This document shows, piece by piece, positions 19,175 through 29,077 of a stretch of DNA of 64,000 nucleotides. The DNA is from Amphritea japonica ATCC BAA-1530. Lineage in GTDB: Bacteria; Pseudomonadota; Gammaproteobacteria; Pseudomonadales; Balneatricaceae. Where the stretch lies: contig NZ_AP014545.1 of NCBI RefSeq assembly GCF_016592435.1, forward strand, positions 2,054,693 to 2,118,692, written 5' to 3'. Numbering within the stretch: position 1 is the first letter of the stretch; every line of letters starts with the position of its first letter. Position numbers and translations under genes: made by a program. The notes beneath the pieces were generated by a model that saw only the letters and a program-made list of their open reading frames with translations, made no database searches and was not told the DNA's origin.

Positions 19175-20236
19175 TTAATTTCGGTCCAATACCCGAACGT
19201 GTACCGTAATTTCTTCACGATCATGATACAGATGCTTTGCAGCAACCCGAGCTTTAAGGCCGGCGGCATTCAGTTCATTATGCAAGTATTCTAAACAACC
19301 TTTAACTTCTGGGTAACGTTGTTTCATAGGGAGCTTCAGATTGAACACAGTCTCCCTGCACCAGCCTTCAACCAGCCAACGTGTCATCAGTCGGATAACA
19401 CGGGTAGGTTTATCGACAATATCACACACCATCCAGTCAAATGATTTATACGGCTGATAGGTAAAGGCATCTTCTGTAAGGTGAGTCACCTGACCTGTTT
19501 CCATTAAAGATTCGGCCATAGGGCCGTTATCAATCGCCGTTACGAACATATTCTGATTCACCAGTTGCCATGTCCAGCCTCCGGGTGCAGCACCTAAATC
19601 CACAGCTCGCTTGCCGCTACTGATAAATTGATGCCATTGTTTTTGAGGTATAAACCAATGCCATGCCTCTTCCAGCTTTAACGTTGAACGACTAGGCGCT
19701 TGGTGTGGAAACTTCAGACGCATAATACCCATCGGCCAGGGTGCTGAGTTCGCAACCGGAGCAAAGCCGATATAAAAACGGCTGCCAGAGAGCGCAAAAA
19801 TATGCAGCCGGTTTGCCGCTTTACGGGGCAGCATCCCCTGTTTACGTAAAGTTTGACTAAACGCTGAGCCAAAGCTATTGCAAAAACGCTGCATCTCTCG
19901 ACCTTCAGTTGTGTCTGACGGTTCGACCCACAACTCATTACACTCTGGCAACTCGGTAACATAACCAATCAACGAAGCGATGCGATCATTTGTATCAACC
20001 TCATCAAGTATGGGCAGACACGCAATCCATTGCCGGGTAAATACAAGATCATGGAAATCGAGCTGCTCTACAGCCAGACTCGCGCCATCAGGCTGATGGC
20101 TTATAAACAGGGCGTACCCGGTATTCTCTTCCAGCTTGCAATAGCCATAGATCCCCTGTTGCTCACACAACTCACGGATTTCAGCAGCACATTCTTTCTC
20201 AAAACCCGGGCGGCAATAAAGCAGTAAGTGATTCAC
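19175..20236 (-). CDS. rlmM: 23S rRNA (cytidine-2498-2'-O)-methyltransferase RlmM
   Basis: SAM-dependent methyltransferase of 353 residues that modifies C2498 of 23S rRNA. The N-terminal THUMP-like part begins NHLLLYCRPGFEKECAAEI, very close to the E. coli protein. The Rossmann SAM motif is DLGAAPGGWTWQL (from about residue 225). The catalytic Lys and DWMVCD region follow. I chose the GTG at 20236, preceded by GAGG nine bases upstream; a TTG six codons earlier is less likely. The hydrolase gene ends 19 bases upstream, so they form an operon. Confidence 0.96.
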   Translation of the reverse strand: MNHLLLYCRPGFEKECAAEIRELCEQQGIYGYCKLEENTGYALFISHQPDGASLAVEQLDFHDLVFTRQWIACLPILDEVDTNDRIASLIGYVTELPECNELWVEPSDTTEGREMQRFCNSFGSAFSQTLRKQGMLPRKAANRLHIFALSGSRFYIGFAPVANSAPWPMGIMRLKFPHQAPSRSTLKLEEAWHWFIPQKQWHQFISSGKRAVDLGAAPGGWTWQLVNQNMFVTAIDNGPMAESLMETGQVTHLTEDAFTYQPYKSFDWMVCDIVDKPTRVIRLMTRWLVEGWCRETVFNLKLPMKQRYPEVKGCLEYLHNELNAAGLKARVAAKHLYHDREEITVHVRVLDRN

Positions 20237-20255
20237 AGGGTAGTACCTCAACAAT

Positions 20256-20861
20256 TCAATCAGGGATAATCGCGAGCGTGGATTCTACTGCATGAGCAAT
20301 GTGTTCGTCCTGCGTTATTCCAGTTCTTTTCAATGGCTTTAGATCATGATCACCATCCTCAAGCCAGTGAACCGTAACGGAATCTGACAACTGATAGTCA
20401 TCAACCACTGTTTGACGCCCCATCACATCCCGGGTGCCCTGAAAGATATGCACCGGTTTAGTCATTGAAACAAGATGTTCGGTTCTCGGTCGGTCCAGCT
20501 TGCCTGGCGCGTAAAAGGGGTAACCATATACGAAGCACCCCGCAACTCTTGGATCCTCCGACAACAGGGTTGCCATCCGCCCTCCCATTGACTTCCCTCC
20601 CAGCCAAAGCGGTATGCCAGGCTCCGCAAAAGACTCAATCATTCCAGAAAAAAAGTCTAGCAGCTTAGGTTGGCGGTCAGGGGGACGACGCTTACCGTCT
20701 ATCCGTCGCTGTTGCATGTAGGAAAATTCAAACCTAACCACCTCCAGCCCCCCGGCCGCCAAACCTGCTGAAATCTGGTTCATAAACAGGCTATCCATTG
20801 GCGCTCCGGCACCGTGCGCCAACAATATTCTGCCTTTATCTGGCTTGCCTTCAATCAGCAT
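20256..20861 (-). CDS. Alpha/beta-hydrolase, KANL3/Tex30-like
   Basis: A 201-residue cytoplasmic hydrolase fold. Features seen: LLAHGAGAPMDS near the start (oxyanion region), nucleophile Ser in LGGKSMGGRMA, Asp in GTRDVMG and His in DGDHDLKP. This matches the small dienelactone-hydrolase-like family that includes bacterial homologues of Tex30/KANL3. Substrate unknown. It is upstream of and probably co-transcribed with rlmM. Confidence 0.88.
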   Translation of the reverse strand: MLIEGKPDKGRILLAHGAGAPMDSLFMNQISAGLAAGGLEVVRFEFSYMQQRRIDGKRRPPDRQPKLLDFFSGMIESFAEPGIPLWLGGKSMGGRMATLLSEDPRVAGCFVYGYPFYAPGKLDRPRTEHLVSMTKPVHIFQGTRDVMGRQTVVDDYQLSDSVTVHWLEDGDHDLKPLKRTGITQDEHIAHAVESTLAIIPD

Positions 20862-20909
20862 TATTTATCCCGTTACTCTAGAAAGTGACAATTATGCCCC
20901 AGACAGCGC

Positions 20910-20923
20910 TTGATCCACATCAA
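20910..20923 (+). promoter_or_regulatory. Consensus Anr/FNR box upstream of ccoNOQP
   Basis: TTGAT-CCAC-ATCAA matches the FNR/Anr consensus TTGAT-N4-ATCAA at every defined position. A 4/6 -10 candidate (GATACT, 20947-20952) is placed for class II activation with a start near 20959. This would give a leader of about 280 nt before ccoN. The box is also 49 bases upstream of the divergent hydrolase gene, but no -10 was seen on that side. Confidence 0.85.
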
Positions 20924-21029
20924 GAAAATACAAAATAGTAACTTTTGATACTGGCTTAATAACGAACAACTTATGACCAAAACAGCAAAAACATGCACTT
21001 CATACTCTTTAATTAAAACCAACAATAAC

Positions 21030-21072
21030 GATTAATAACGTTATTAATCAATTAGTTGATTAAAAATCAACT
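21030..21072. repeat. Cluster of overlapping AT-rich inverted repeats in the ccoN leader
   Basis: Three nested symmetries are seen. A 20-bp perfect palindrome spans 21030-21049 (centre AACGTT). Next is TTAATCAA-N4-TTGATTAA at 21044-21063. The third is AGTTGATT-N3-AATCAACT at 21054-21072. The last contains TTGAT and ATCAA five bases apart, one more than an FNR site, so it is not a consensus Anr box. Confidence 0.85.
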
Positions 21073-21150
21073 ACTATAAATAAAGACAATAAACTTTAGT
21101 CCTATTTTTTTGCAGTGCGGCACTATGTCGCAACTAATACCGTTGACGCA

Positions 21151-21179
21151 TTGAAATTTCATCGCTGTTTCAACATAAT
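21151..21179 (+). promoter_or_regulatory. Possible proximal sigma-70 promoter of ccoN
   Basis: TTGAAA (21151-21156) and CATAAT (21174-21179) are separated by 17 bases, each 5/6 to consensus. The predicted start near 21186 would give a 50-nt leader. No Anr box is at -41.5 of this promoter, so it could provide basal transcription beside the Anr-dependent distal promoter. Confidence 0.55.
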
Positions 21180-21236
21180 AGCCAGCGGAAATTTACTTTC
21201 TAAACCTTTCTAATAGCTTGTTGATGAGAGCCTGAT

Positions 21237-22667
21237 ATGAGCACAGCAGCTGAACACCCAACCTACAATTACAAGGTGGTGCGTCAATTCGCCATCATGA
21301 CAGTGGTATGGGGAATTGTCGGAATGGCCGTTGGAGTGCTAATCGCATCCCAGTTAGTATGGCCTGCACTAAACTTTGATACTGCCTGGTTGACTTACGG
21401 TCGCCTGCGTCCGTTGCATACCAACGCAGTTATCTTTGCATTCGGAGGCTGCGCATTGTTCGCAACCTCTTACTACGTCGTACAGCGTACGAGCCAAACC
21501 CGTTTGATCTCTGATAAATTGGCAGCCTTCACCTTTTGGGGCTGGCAGCTGGTTATTCTGAGCGCAGCAATCACCCTGCCACTGGGTCTGACCTCTTCTA
21601 AAGAGTATGCAGAGCTGGAATGGCCGATTGACCTGCTTATCACTGTAGTCTGGGTTGCCTACGCTATCGTATTCCTGGGTACTGTGAAGATGCGTAAGAC
21701 ATCTCATATCTACGTGGGTAACTGGTTCTACATGGCATTCATCATCACTGTTGCAGTACTGCACATTGTAAACAGCGCAGCGATGCCTGTTTCTCTGTTC
21801 AAGTCTTACTCGGTTTATCCGGGTGCTGTAGATGCGATGGTTCAATGGTGGTACGGACACAATGCTGTAGGCTTCTTCCTGACAGCAGGCTTCCTCGGCA
21901 TGATGTATTACTTCGTACCGAAGCAGGCTGAGCGTCCAATTTACTCATATCGCCTGTCTGTCGTTCACTTTTGGGCTCTGATTGCTACTTATATGTGGGC
22001 TGGTGGTCATCACCTGCACTACACTGCCTTGCCTGACTGGACTCAGTCTGTAGCAATGGTTATGTCTTTGGTTCTGCTGGCTCCTTCCTGGGGCGGTATG
22101 ATCAACGGTATGATGACGCTATCTGGTGCTTGGCATAAGCTACGCACAGATCCTGTGTTACGTTTCCTGGTTGTTTCTCTGTCTTTCTACGGTATGTCTA
22201 CCTTCGAAGGCCCGATGATGTCTATCAAGACCGTAAATGCTCTATCCCACTACACTGACTGGACTATCGGTCACGTACATGCGGGTGCTTTGGGCTGGGT
22301 TGCGATGATCTCTATCGGTGCGGTTTACCATATGATTCCACGTCTTTGGGGTAAAGCTCAAATGGCAAGCATGTCACTGGTAAACACCCACTTCTGGCTG
22401 GCAACTATCGGTACTGTACTGTACATCTGTGCGATGTGGGTAAACGGTATCCTGCAAGGTCTGATGTGGCGCGCAGTTAACGCTGACGGCACCCTGACCT
22501 ATAGCTTCGTAGAGGCATTGGAAGCAAGCCATCCTGGCTTCTTCGTTCGTGCCCTGGGCGGTGCATTCTTCCTGACCGGTATGCTGTTAATGGCATACAA
22601 CGTTTGGCAGACTGTACGCAAAGACAGCACAGCTCCTGCAGCTGACGCTTCTACGCAAGCAGCTTAA
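21237..22667 (+). CDS. ccoN: cbb3-type cytochrome c oxidase subunit I
   Basis: Catalytic 12-helix heme-copper oxidase subunit carrying heme b and the b3-CuB centre, for respiration at low oxygen. Histidine ligands are visible in [35 protein letters not shown] and [12 protein letters not shown]. Length 476 is standard. It heads ccoNOQP, with a 21-base gap to ccoO. An Anr box about 320 bases upstream suggests induction under oxygen limitation. Confidence 0.98.
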   Translation: MSTAAEHPTYNYKVVRQFAIMTVVWGIVGMAVGVLIASQLVWPALNFDTAWLTYGRLRPLHTNAVIFAFGGCALFATSYYVVQRTSQTRLISDKLAAFTFWGWQLVILSAAITLPLGLTSSKEYAELEWPIDLLITVVWVAYAIVFLGTVKMRKTSHIYVGNWFYMAFIITVAVLHIVNSAAMPVSLFKSYSVYPGAVDAMVQWWYGHNAVGFFLTAGFLGMMYYFVPKQAERPIYSYRLSVVHFWALIATYMWAGGHHLHYTALPDWTQSVAMVMSLVLLAPSWGGMINGMMTLSGAWHKLRTDPVLRFLVVSLSFYGMSTFEGPMMSIKTVNALSHYTDWTIGHVHAGALGWVAMISIGAVYHMIPRLWGKAQMASMSLVNTHFWLATIGTVLYICAMWVNGILQGLMWRAVNADGTLTYSFVEALEASHPGFFVRALGGAFFLTGMLLMAYNVWQTVRKDSTAPAADASTQAA

Positions 22668-22688
22668 GGATCAGAGGAGCATATTGAA

Positions 22689-23309
22689 ATGATCAAACAC
22701 GAAACGATTGAAAAGAATATTGGCATCATGATCCTGCTGATCATCCTGGTGATCAGTGGCGGTGGCCTTGCTGAAATCGTACCTCTGTTCTTTAGCAATT
22801 CGACAACTAAGCCGATCGAAGGTCTGCGCACATACTCTGCGCTTGAACTTGAAGGGCGCGACATCTACATCCGTGAAGGCTGTAACGTATGTCACTCTCA
22901 GATGATTCGACCTTTCCGTGCCGAAACTGAGCGCTACGGTCACTACTCAACTGCCAACGAGCACGTTTGGGAGCACCCTTTCCTATGGGGCTCTAAGCGT
23001 ACCGGTCCAGATCTGGCCCGGGTCGGTGGTCGTTACAGTGATGACTGGCATCGTGCGCACCTGTATAACCCACGCGACGTAGTACCTGAATCTAAGATGC
23101 CGTCTTATCCTTGGCTGTTTGAAAACAAACTGTCAGGTGCAGACACTGCCGCTAAGATGCAGGTTCTGGCTAAACTGGGTGTTCCATACACCGAGGAAGA
23201 TGCCGCTGCCGCTCGCGAACAGGTTGAAGGAAAAGCAGAGATTGATGCTCTGGTATCTTACCTTCAGGCACTTGGCAAAACCCACTCTGTTTACAACAAC
23301 AAGCGGTAA
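22689..23309 (+). CDS. ccoO: cbb3-type cytochrome c oxidase subunit II (monoheme)
   Basis: Membrane-anchored c-type cytochrome of 206 residues. It has one N-terminal TM helix (about 11-33) and one heme c site CNVCH with the conserved [15 protein letters not shown] after it. The distal heme ligand Met lies in SKMPSYPWL. It transfers electrons from CcoP to CcoN. GAGGAG precedes the ATG. Confidence 0.98.
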   Translation: MIKHETIEKNIGIMILLIILVISGGGLAEIVPLFFSNSTTKPIEGLRTYSALELEGRDIYIREGCNVCHSQMIRPFRAETERYGHYSTANEHVWEHPFLWGSKRTGPDLARVGGRYSDDWHRAHLYNPRDVVPESKMPSYPWLFENKLSGADTAAKMQVLAKLGVPYTEEDAAAAREQVEGKAEIDALVSYLQALGKTHSVYNNKR

Positions 23310-23314
23310 TCAGA

Positions 23315-23500
23315 GTGAGCTACGAAGTTTACGGTCCTTACCTTCCGGTGTTGATGCTGATCACCTTTATCGGTCTATTTATCTGGGTTTTATTACCAGG
23401 TAACCGCAAAGGCTTTGACGAGGCATCTAACCTGCCCTTCGAAGATGATGAGCAGGATCAGCGGACTCTAGGAACTGATAACGGGAGAAAAGAACAATGA
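23315..23500 (+). CDS. ccoQ: cbb3-type oxidase subunit CcoQ
   Basis: A 61-residue single-TM subunit (helix about 9-27, then GNRKGFDEASNLPFEDDE), which stabilises the CcoNO-CcoP assembly. It starts with GTG five bases after ccoO. Its stop overlaps the ccoP start by four bases (ATGA). Sequence and position make the call firm despite its small size. Confidence 0.96.
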   Translation: MSYEVYGPYLPVLMLITFIGLFIWVLLPGNRKGFDEASNLPFEDDEQDQRTLGTDNGRKEQ

Positions 23501-24384
23501 GTGCTTTTTGGGGCGCATGGGTAACTGTAATTACACTTGCAGTTATATTAGGATGTGCATGGCTGCTGCTTGTAACTCGCCGCAGCGAACCGCACAAAGA
23601 AGCGACCGAGGAAACCCTGGGTCACGCATTTGACGGGATTGAAGAGTTTGATAACCCTTTACCTGGCTGGTGGTTGAATATGTTTATTGCAACCATCATC
23701 TTCGGTTTGGTTTATTTGACCCTTTATCCAGGCCTCGGTAACTTCAAAGGAGTTCTGGGCTGGACGTCAACAAATCAGTGGGAAGAAGAGATGGCGCATG
23801 CGGAAGAGGTTTACAAGCCTATTTTCGCTAAATACGCAACCATGTCCATTGAAGATCTTCAGGCGCAGCCTGAAGGCTTGAAAATGGGCCAGCGTATGTT
23901 CGCTAACAACTGCTCTTTGTGCCACGGTGCCACTGGCGCTGGTGCACACGGCTTCCCTAACCTGACCGATAGTGACTGGCTGTATGGTGGTGCTCCGGCA
24001 ACCATCCAACAGACTATTGCAAATGGTCGCCAGGGTGCAATGCCACCTTGGGGTGCGGTTCTGGGTGAAGAAGGTGTTCGCGATGTGACTAACTACGTTT
24101 TGTCATTGAGCGCATCCAATCACGATGCTGATGCAGCTGCTCGCGGTGAGCAACAGTTCCAGGCTCTGTGTACAGCGTGTCACGGTGCAGATGGTAAAGG
24201 CGTTCAGGCACTGGGTGCTCCTAACCTGACTGATGACATCTGGCTGTATGGCTCTACTTTCGAAAAAGTAAGCCACACAATCCGTACTGGTCGTAATGGC
24301 GTAATGCCAGCACACAAAGATCTGCTAAGCGATGATAAGATTCAACTTATCACTGCTTACGTGTACAGCCTTTCTAACAAGTAA
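23497..24384 (+). CDS. ccoP: cbb3-type oxidase diheme subunit III
   Basis: A 295-residue diheme cytochrome c. It has two N-terminal TM segments (about 5-25 and 57-78) and two class I cytochrome domains with CSLCH and CTACH heme sites. GAMPPWG and GVMPAHK supply axial methionines. The length and the FDGIEEFDNPLPGWW motif are typical. It is the last gene of the oxidase operon before a strong terminator. Confidence 0.98.
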   Translation: MSAFWGAWVTVITLAVILGCAWLLLVTRRSEPHKEATEETLGHAFDGIEEFDNPLPGWWLNMFIATIIFGLVYLTLYPGLGNFKGVLGWTSTNQWEEEMAHAEEVYKPIFAKYATMSIEDLQAQPEGLKMGQRMFANNCSLCHGATGAGAHGFPNLTDSDWLYGGAPATIQQTIANGRQGAMPPWGAVLGEEGVRDVTNYVLSLSASNHDADAAARGEQQFQALCTACHGADGKGVQALGAPNLTDDIWLYGSTFEKVSHTIRTGRNGVMPAHKDLLSDDKIQLITAYVYSLSNK

Positions 24385-24397
24385 GGTTCAGATCAAC

Positions 24398-24436
24398 AAA
24401 AAAGGCGATATGATGCAAATCATATCGCCTTTTTTT
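24398..24436 (+). terminator. Terminator of ccoNOQP
   Basis: Perfect 11-bp stem GGCGATATGAT/ATCATATCGCC with GCAA tetraloop, extended by A6/T6 pairing and ending in seven T. It separates the structural operon from ccoG. Confidence 0.95.
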
Positions 24437-24550
24437 ACGCTTGAGCTTAACTACTGCAGCAAACCGAGTATAATATTCAAAATTCCTAATAAACCTTGTA
24501 GAGCTTGGTTTTGAAGGCAGAATTATGATTATTTGATGGTGAGGAATGGT

Positions 24551-25966
24551 ATGAATCAAATACCAGTTAAGGATGTAACACCCAAGAGCAACAAGGGCGA
24601 TGAAAGATACGACCTTTATGCAAAACGCGAACACATCTATGTAAAATTTTATAAAGGTTTTTTTAAAAATCTACGCACCATATCCGGCTTTATTATGCTG
24701 GCAATGTTCTACGGTTTCTCCTGGATTCAATGGGATGGTCATCAGGCTATTCTCTTTGACCTGCCAAGTCGTCAGTTTAATATCTTTGGCCTTACCTTCT
24801 GGCCTCAGGATTTCATGTTACTTTCCTGGCTCCTGATCATTCTTGCCTTTGTACTCTTTTTTGTAACCGTATTTGCTGGACGTTTATGGTGCGGTTATGC
24901 CTGTCCTCAGTTTGTCTGGACCTGGTTTTTCATCTGGGCTGAACGTGTCGCAGAAGGCGACAGAAACCAGCGAATGCGTCTTGACAAAGCCCCCTGGAGC
25001 GGCAAAAAACTTGTCAAAAAGGCAACGAAACACTTCCTATGGATAGCGATTGCAGCTGCTTCAGCTATTGCTTTCGTGGGCTATTTCACTCCGATTCGTG
25101 AACTCATACCGTCCGTTTTATCCTGGGACCTCGGCCCCTGGGAAACCTGGTGGATCGGATTCCTGACCGTAGCAACCTATGCCAACGCAGGCTGGCTTCG
25201 TGAACAGGTATGTATTTACATGTGCCCATACGCTCGCTTCCAGAGCGTTATGTTTGATCAGGACACACTGGTCATCTCTTATGATGACACCCGGGGCGAA
25301 AACCGCGGTAAGCGTAAGAAAAATTCTGACTATAAAGCCGAAGGCCTTGGTGACTGTATCGATTGCGATAACTGTGTCCACGTCTGCCCTGTGGGTATCG
25401 ATATCCGGGACGGCCTGCAGTACGAATGCGTTGCCTGTGGCGCCTGTGTCGATGCATGTGATGACATTATGGATCGCATGGGTTATGAGCGCGGTCTGGT
25501 CCGTTATACAACCGAACACGCCCTGGAAGGAGGTAAGACTCATATCCTCCGGCCTCGCTTAATCGGATATTTCATCGCTATCTGCGCCATGTTCATCGCG
25601 TTCAGTTACACCTTGTATAGCAGGATTCCTCTGGAAGTTGATATTCTTCGTGACCGGGGTCAACTTTATGTTGAAGCATCCAACGGCATGATTGAAAACG
25701 TATATACTCTCAAACTTGCTAACAAGTCTCAGGATGATCATCGCTTTAGCATTCAGGTAACCGGTATTGATGGGTTGACCATGAGCGGAGCCAGCGAAGT
25801 ACTTATTCGCGCTGGTGAATTACTCGACCACCCTATCAGTCTGCAAGCAGATCCCCGCTACCTGGAACGCCCCAACTACAACATAATGTTCAGGGTTCAG
25901 GCTTTAGATGATGAAAGCATTCTGATTAATGAGGAAAACCGGTTTATTGGTCCGGTATCGCACTAA
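24551..25966 (+). CDS. ccoG: Cytochrome c oxidase accessory protein CcoG (FixG/RdxA)
   Basis: Membrane-bound ferredoxin-like cupric reductase used in cbb3 CuB assembly. It has several TM helices, CGYACPQFVWTW and CIYMCPYARF loops, and two [4Fe-4S] motifs CIDCDNCVHVCP and CVACGACVDACD. A C-terminal FixG Ig-like domain follows. I start at MNQIPVKDV because GAGGA precedes it; six residues of upstream frame are unlikely to be translated. First gene of ccoGHIS. Confidence 0.97.
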   Translation: MNQIPVKDVTPKSNKGDERYDLYAKREHIYVKFYKGFFKNLRTISGFIMLAMFYGFSWIQWDGHQAILFDLPSRQFNIFGLTFWPQDFMLLSWLLIILAFVLFFVTVFAGRLWCGYACPQFVWTWFFIWAERVAEGDRNQRMRLDKAPWSGKKLVKKATKHFLWIAIAAASAIAFVGYFTPIRELIPSVLSWDLGPWETWWIGFLTVATYANAGWLREQVCIYMCPYARFQSVMFDQDTLVISYDDTRGENRGKRKKNSDYKAEGLGDCIDCDNCVHVCPVGIDIRDGLQYECVACGACVDACDDIMDRMGYERGLVRYTTEHALEGGKTHILRPRLIGYFIAICAMFIAFSYTLYSRIPLEVDILRDRGQLYVEASNGMIENVYTLKLANKSQDDHRFSIQVTGIDGLTMSGASEVLIRAGELLDHPISLQADPRYLERPNYNIMFRVQALDDESILINEENRFIGPVSH

Positions 25967-26053
25967 GCAAAACTACCCTCTCTTAGCCGACTGAGTTAAA
26001 ATAGCTGCCGGAATTATTTCCGAGCAGCTATTTCTTTTTTAATAAGGAATCTT

Positions 26054-26560
26054 ATGACTGATCAACACTCCGGCCCATGGCATAAACAACCCTGGTTATG
26101 GTTCATTCTGGCGCCTCTAATCGCCACTGTTCTGTACTCAACTGTCTATATCACCGCCTCTATTGTCACCAACGATGGTGTCGTTCTTGATGAGTACACC
26201 AAAAAAGCGAAAGCGTTTCATGCTGATAACTCACGTATCGAAGCAGCACGTAACATAGGACTATATGGCGACCTGAAGCTGGATCAATTAACCGGCGATG
26301 TCGTTGTTAAACTTAATACCTCAAAAGCCGGTTCACTACCGCCTCAGCTGGAATTGATTATTGGCCACCCTTCCAGAGCATCACTGGACATTCTGGTACC
26401 CCTGCGTGAACTTCAGTCTGGTTACTATACCGGCTCTCTCGATAAAACCTTACAAGGCCGTAAGTTTTTGATTATTCAACCCGCTGATAAAGCGTGGCAA
26501 CTAAGACTTGAAGTAGAACCGCCTTACGACGAGCAGATTTTTAAACTCGGCTCTGAGTAA
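26054..26560 (+). CDS. ccoH: CcoH/FixH family protein
   Basis: A 168-residue single-TM protein. WHKQPWLWFILAPL is followed by a hydrophobic helix (about 14-36), and DDYYKKGK-like VLDEYTKKAKAFHADN is the FixH hallmark region. A periplasmic beta domain follows. It aids cbb3 maturation or stability. It lies between ccoG and ccoI as in other cbb3 clusters. Confidence 0.94.
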   Translation: MTDQHSGPWHKQPWLWFILAPLIATVLYSTVYITASIVTNDGVVLDEYTKKAKAFHADNSRIEAARNIGLYGDLKLDQLTGDVVVKLNTSKAGSLPPQLELIIGHPSRASLDILVPLRELQSGYYTGSLDKTLQGRKFLIIQPADKAWQLRLEVEPPYDEQIFKLGSE

Positions 26561-26569
26561 ACGCTATTC

Positions 26570-29077
26570 ATGAATGCCCACCAAGAAACAGGTAAAACCG
26601 ATCAAGGCTGCTTTCACTGTGGCCTTGATATCCCCCCCCACTCTAACTTTGTTACTCTGATCAACGGCAAACCCCAGCCTATGTGTTGCCCTGGCTGCCA
26701 GGCTGTCGCTCAGGCAATTTCAGATGGCGGACTCGAGAATTATTATAAACACCGTACTGGTGAAACACGCTCACCTGAATTCACAGACGTCTCAATTCCT
26801 GAACAACTACTCGCTGAGCTCGCTCTGTATGACCAGCCTTCGATACAGCGATCATTCGTTACGGAAGATGAAGACGGCATCAAGCAGGCATCACTCGTTA
26901 TCGAAGGTATTACCTGTGCCGCCTGCGTCTGGCTGCTTGAACATCATATTAGTAACCTGCCAGGCGTAACCAAGGCATCCGTAAATCTGACCAACCATCG
27001 CGCACAATTAAGCTGGAATAGTGCCGAAATACCGCTTAGCAGCATTCTCACATCGATCTATCGTATCGGCTATCAGGGACACCCGTACCACCCTGATAAA
27101 GAGGAACAGATGCTAGCATCAGAAACCCGAAAAGCAACCAGAAGACTGGGGATTGCGGGCGTTTTCTGTATGCAGGTGATGATGTTAGCTATGGCCCTTT
27201 ACGCCGGTGACATTCAAGGCTTAGAAGGCCATCTGGTCACTTTTATTCGTTGGGCAAGCCTGGTCTTAGCTACCCCTGTTGTTATCTACTCTGCCCGGCC
27301 TTTTTTCAGTGCCGCTATCAGAGATATTAAAACCGGTCATCTGACTATGGATGTACCCGTGTCACTCGCTGTCGGCGGCGCCTATCTGGCTAGCGTATGG
27401 GCGACTGTAACCGCATCAGGCGAGGTTTATTTTGACTCGGTTACCATGTTTACATTCTTTCTGCTTATCGGACGCTTTCTGGAGATGAAAGCCAGACACC
27501 GTACAGGCCGTGCAGGAAACTCTCTGCTTAACCTGCTACCTGCCAGCGCTATCCTGTTGCGAGATAACGAAGAGCTAATGATCCCGGCAAATGAACTGAA
27601 CGTTGGCGATCGAATCCTCGTTAAGCCGGGTCATACCGTACCGGCTGACGGCATCATTCTCAAAGGCCAGAGTAGCATTGATGAGTCTGCTCTTACCGGT
27701 GAATACCTACCGGTCAGCAAGGCCTGCGGAGATACGATTGTTGGTGGCACCTTTAATGTTGAAAACCCGCTACAAGTCGAAATTACTCAGGTCGGTGCAG
27801 CCACACAACTTTCCGCTATTGTCAGGCTTCTGGAACGCGCACACGAAGATAAACCCAAAGCAGCCCAGATCGCGGATAAACTCGCGGGTTATTTTGTTGC
27901 CGCTGTATTAATAACAGCATTAATTGTTGGGATCAGCTGGTGGTTTATAGCGCCCGAACACGCTTTCTGGATCACCCTGTCAGTGCTCGTAGTCACCTGC
28001 CCCTGCGCGCTATCTTTAGCAACACCGACAGCATTAACCGTTACTACTGGCACCCTACGTCAAAACGGTCTCTTAATAACCCGGGGCCATGTATTGGAAA
28101 GCCTCGCTAAAGCGACTCACATCGTTTTTGATAAAACAGGCACACTGACAGAAGGTAACCTTTCGCTCCAGAGCGTTATCCCACTTGGTGATGCCAACTA
28201 TGAACAGACGCTAGCGATCGCCTGTGCGCTGGAAGCGCATTCCGAACACCCAATTGCCAAACCATTCCATGTACAGGCAAAACTGATGGAACCTGTACAG
28301 GCCGCCGAAATAACCAATCATGTTGGGTTAGGTCTTGAGGGGCAAGTGGACGGACGACGCTATCTTATTGGTAAACCCGCCTTTGCCAGCCAATACTGCT
28401 CTCAAATACTCAGCTATGACGATGCCCCGGATGCCCACGGGCAGTGGCTATTGCTAGCTTCTGACGCAGAACCTGTTGCCTGGATAGGATTGAGTGACGC
28501 ACCAAGAAAACAAGCAAAAAGCGCCCTTAATCTACTCACCCGCATGGGTTTGCAAGTTGAGATGCTCACTGGAGACAGTTCCGCCGCTGTCAGCCATATT
28601 GCTAAAGAACTGGGTATTAAAAACACTCTTTCAGGCGTTTCGCCAGAACAAAAACTAGAACATATCCAATCCCTTCAGGCACAAGGCGCCAGTGTTATTA
28701 TGGTAGGCGATGGAATCAATGATATCCCTGTACTGGCTGGAGCACAGACCTCCATTGCGATGGGCTCAGCCACCGACTTAGCTAAGACCAATGCTGATGC
28801 GGTCCTTATTTCAGGAGAGCTCCAACGACTTCCCCAGGCCTTGCAACTGGCTAGAAAAAACCAACACATTATCCGCCAGAACCTTGGCTGGGCAATTTTA
28901 TATAATATGATTGCGCTACCGCTTGCTGCTACCGGTATGATAGCCCCTTATATGGCGGCTATTGGTATGTCTGCCAGCTCTTTAGTCGTCGTAGGTAACG
29001 CCCTTAGACTGTCTAAACTTCCCCCTAGCAATCAAGTAGAATTACCCGAACCATCAAGAAAGATAACTACACCATGA
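26570..29077 (+). CDS. ccoI: Copper-translocating P1B-type ATPase CcoI (FixI)
   Basis: Delivers copper for CuB of the cbb3 oxidase. The N-terminal region is Cys-rich (CFHCGLDIP and CCPGCQAV), followed by an HMA domain with GITCAACVW. The transport motif is CPC in VVTCPCALSLATP, the phosphorylation site is DKTGTLTEG, and the hinge motif is GDGINDIPVL. Its 835 residues suit the FixI group. The stop overlaps the ccoS start (ATGA). Confidence 0.97.
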   Translation: MNAHQETGKTDQGCFHCGLDIPPHSNFVTLINGKPQPMCCPGCQAVAQAISDGGLENYYKHRTGETRSPEFTDVSIPEQLLAELALYDQPSIQRSFVTEDEDGIKQASLVIEGITCAACVWLLEHHISNLPGVTKASVNLTNHRAQLSWNSAEIPLSSILTSIYRIGYQGHPYHPDKEEQMLASETRKATRRLGIAGVFCMQVMMLAMALYAGDIQGLEGHLVTFIRWASLVLATPVVIYSARPFFSAAIRDIKTGHLTMDVPVSLAVGGAYLASVWATVTASGEVYFDSVTMFTFFLLIGRFLEMKARHRTGRAGNSLLNLLPASAILLRDNEELMIPANELNVGDRILVKPGHTVPADGIILKGQSSIDESALTGEYLPVSKACGDTIVGGTFNVENPLQVEITQVGAATQLSAIVRLLERAHEDKPKAAQIADKLAGYFVAAVLITALIVGISWWFIAPEHAFWITLSVLVVTCPCALSLATPTALTVTTGTLRQNGLLITRGHVLESLAKATHIVFDKTGTLTEGNLSLQSVIPLGDANYEQTLAIACALEAHSEHPIAKPFHVQAKLMEPVQAAEITNHVGLGLEGQVDGRRYLIGKPAFASQYCSQILSYDDAPDAHGQWLLLASDAEPVAWIGLSDAPRKQAKSALNLLTRMGLQVEMLTGDSSAAVSHIAKELGIKNTLSGVSPEQKLEHIQSLQAQGASVIMVGDGINDIPVLAGAQTSIAMGSATDLAKTNADAVLISGELQRLPQALQLARKNQHIIRQNLGWAILYNMIALPLAATGMIAPYMAAIGMSASSLVVVGNALRLSKLPPSNQVELPEPSRKITTP

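Noticed and set aside
21056-21070. TTGAT-N5-ATCAA as an Anr box near ccoN
   Set aside because: The spacer is five bases rather than four, so the half-sites are out of register. The consensus box at 20910 is the better candidate.
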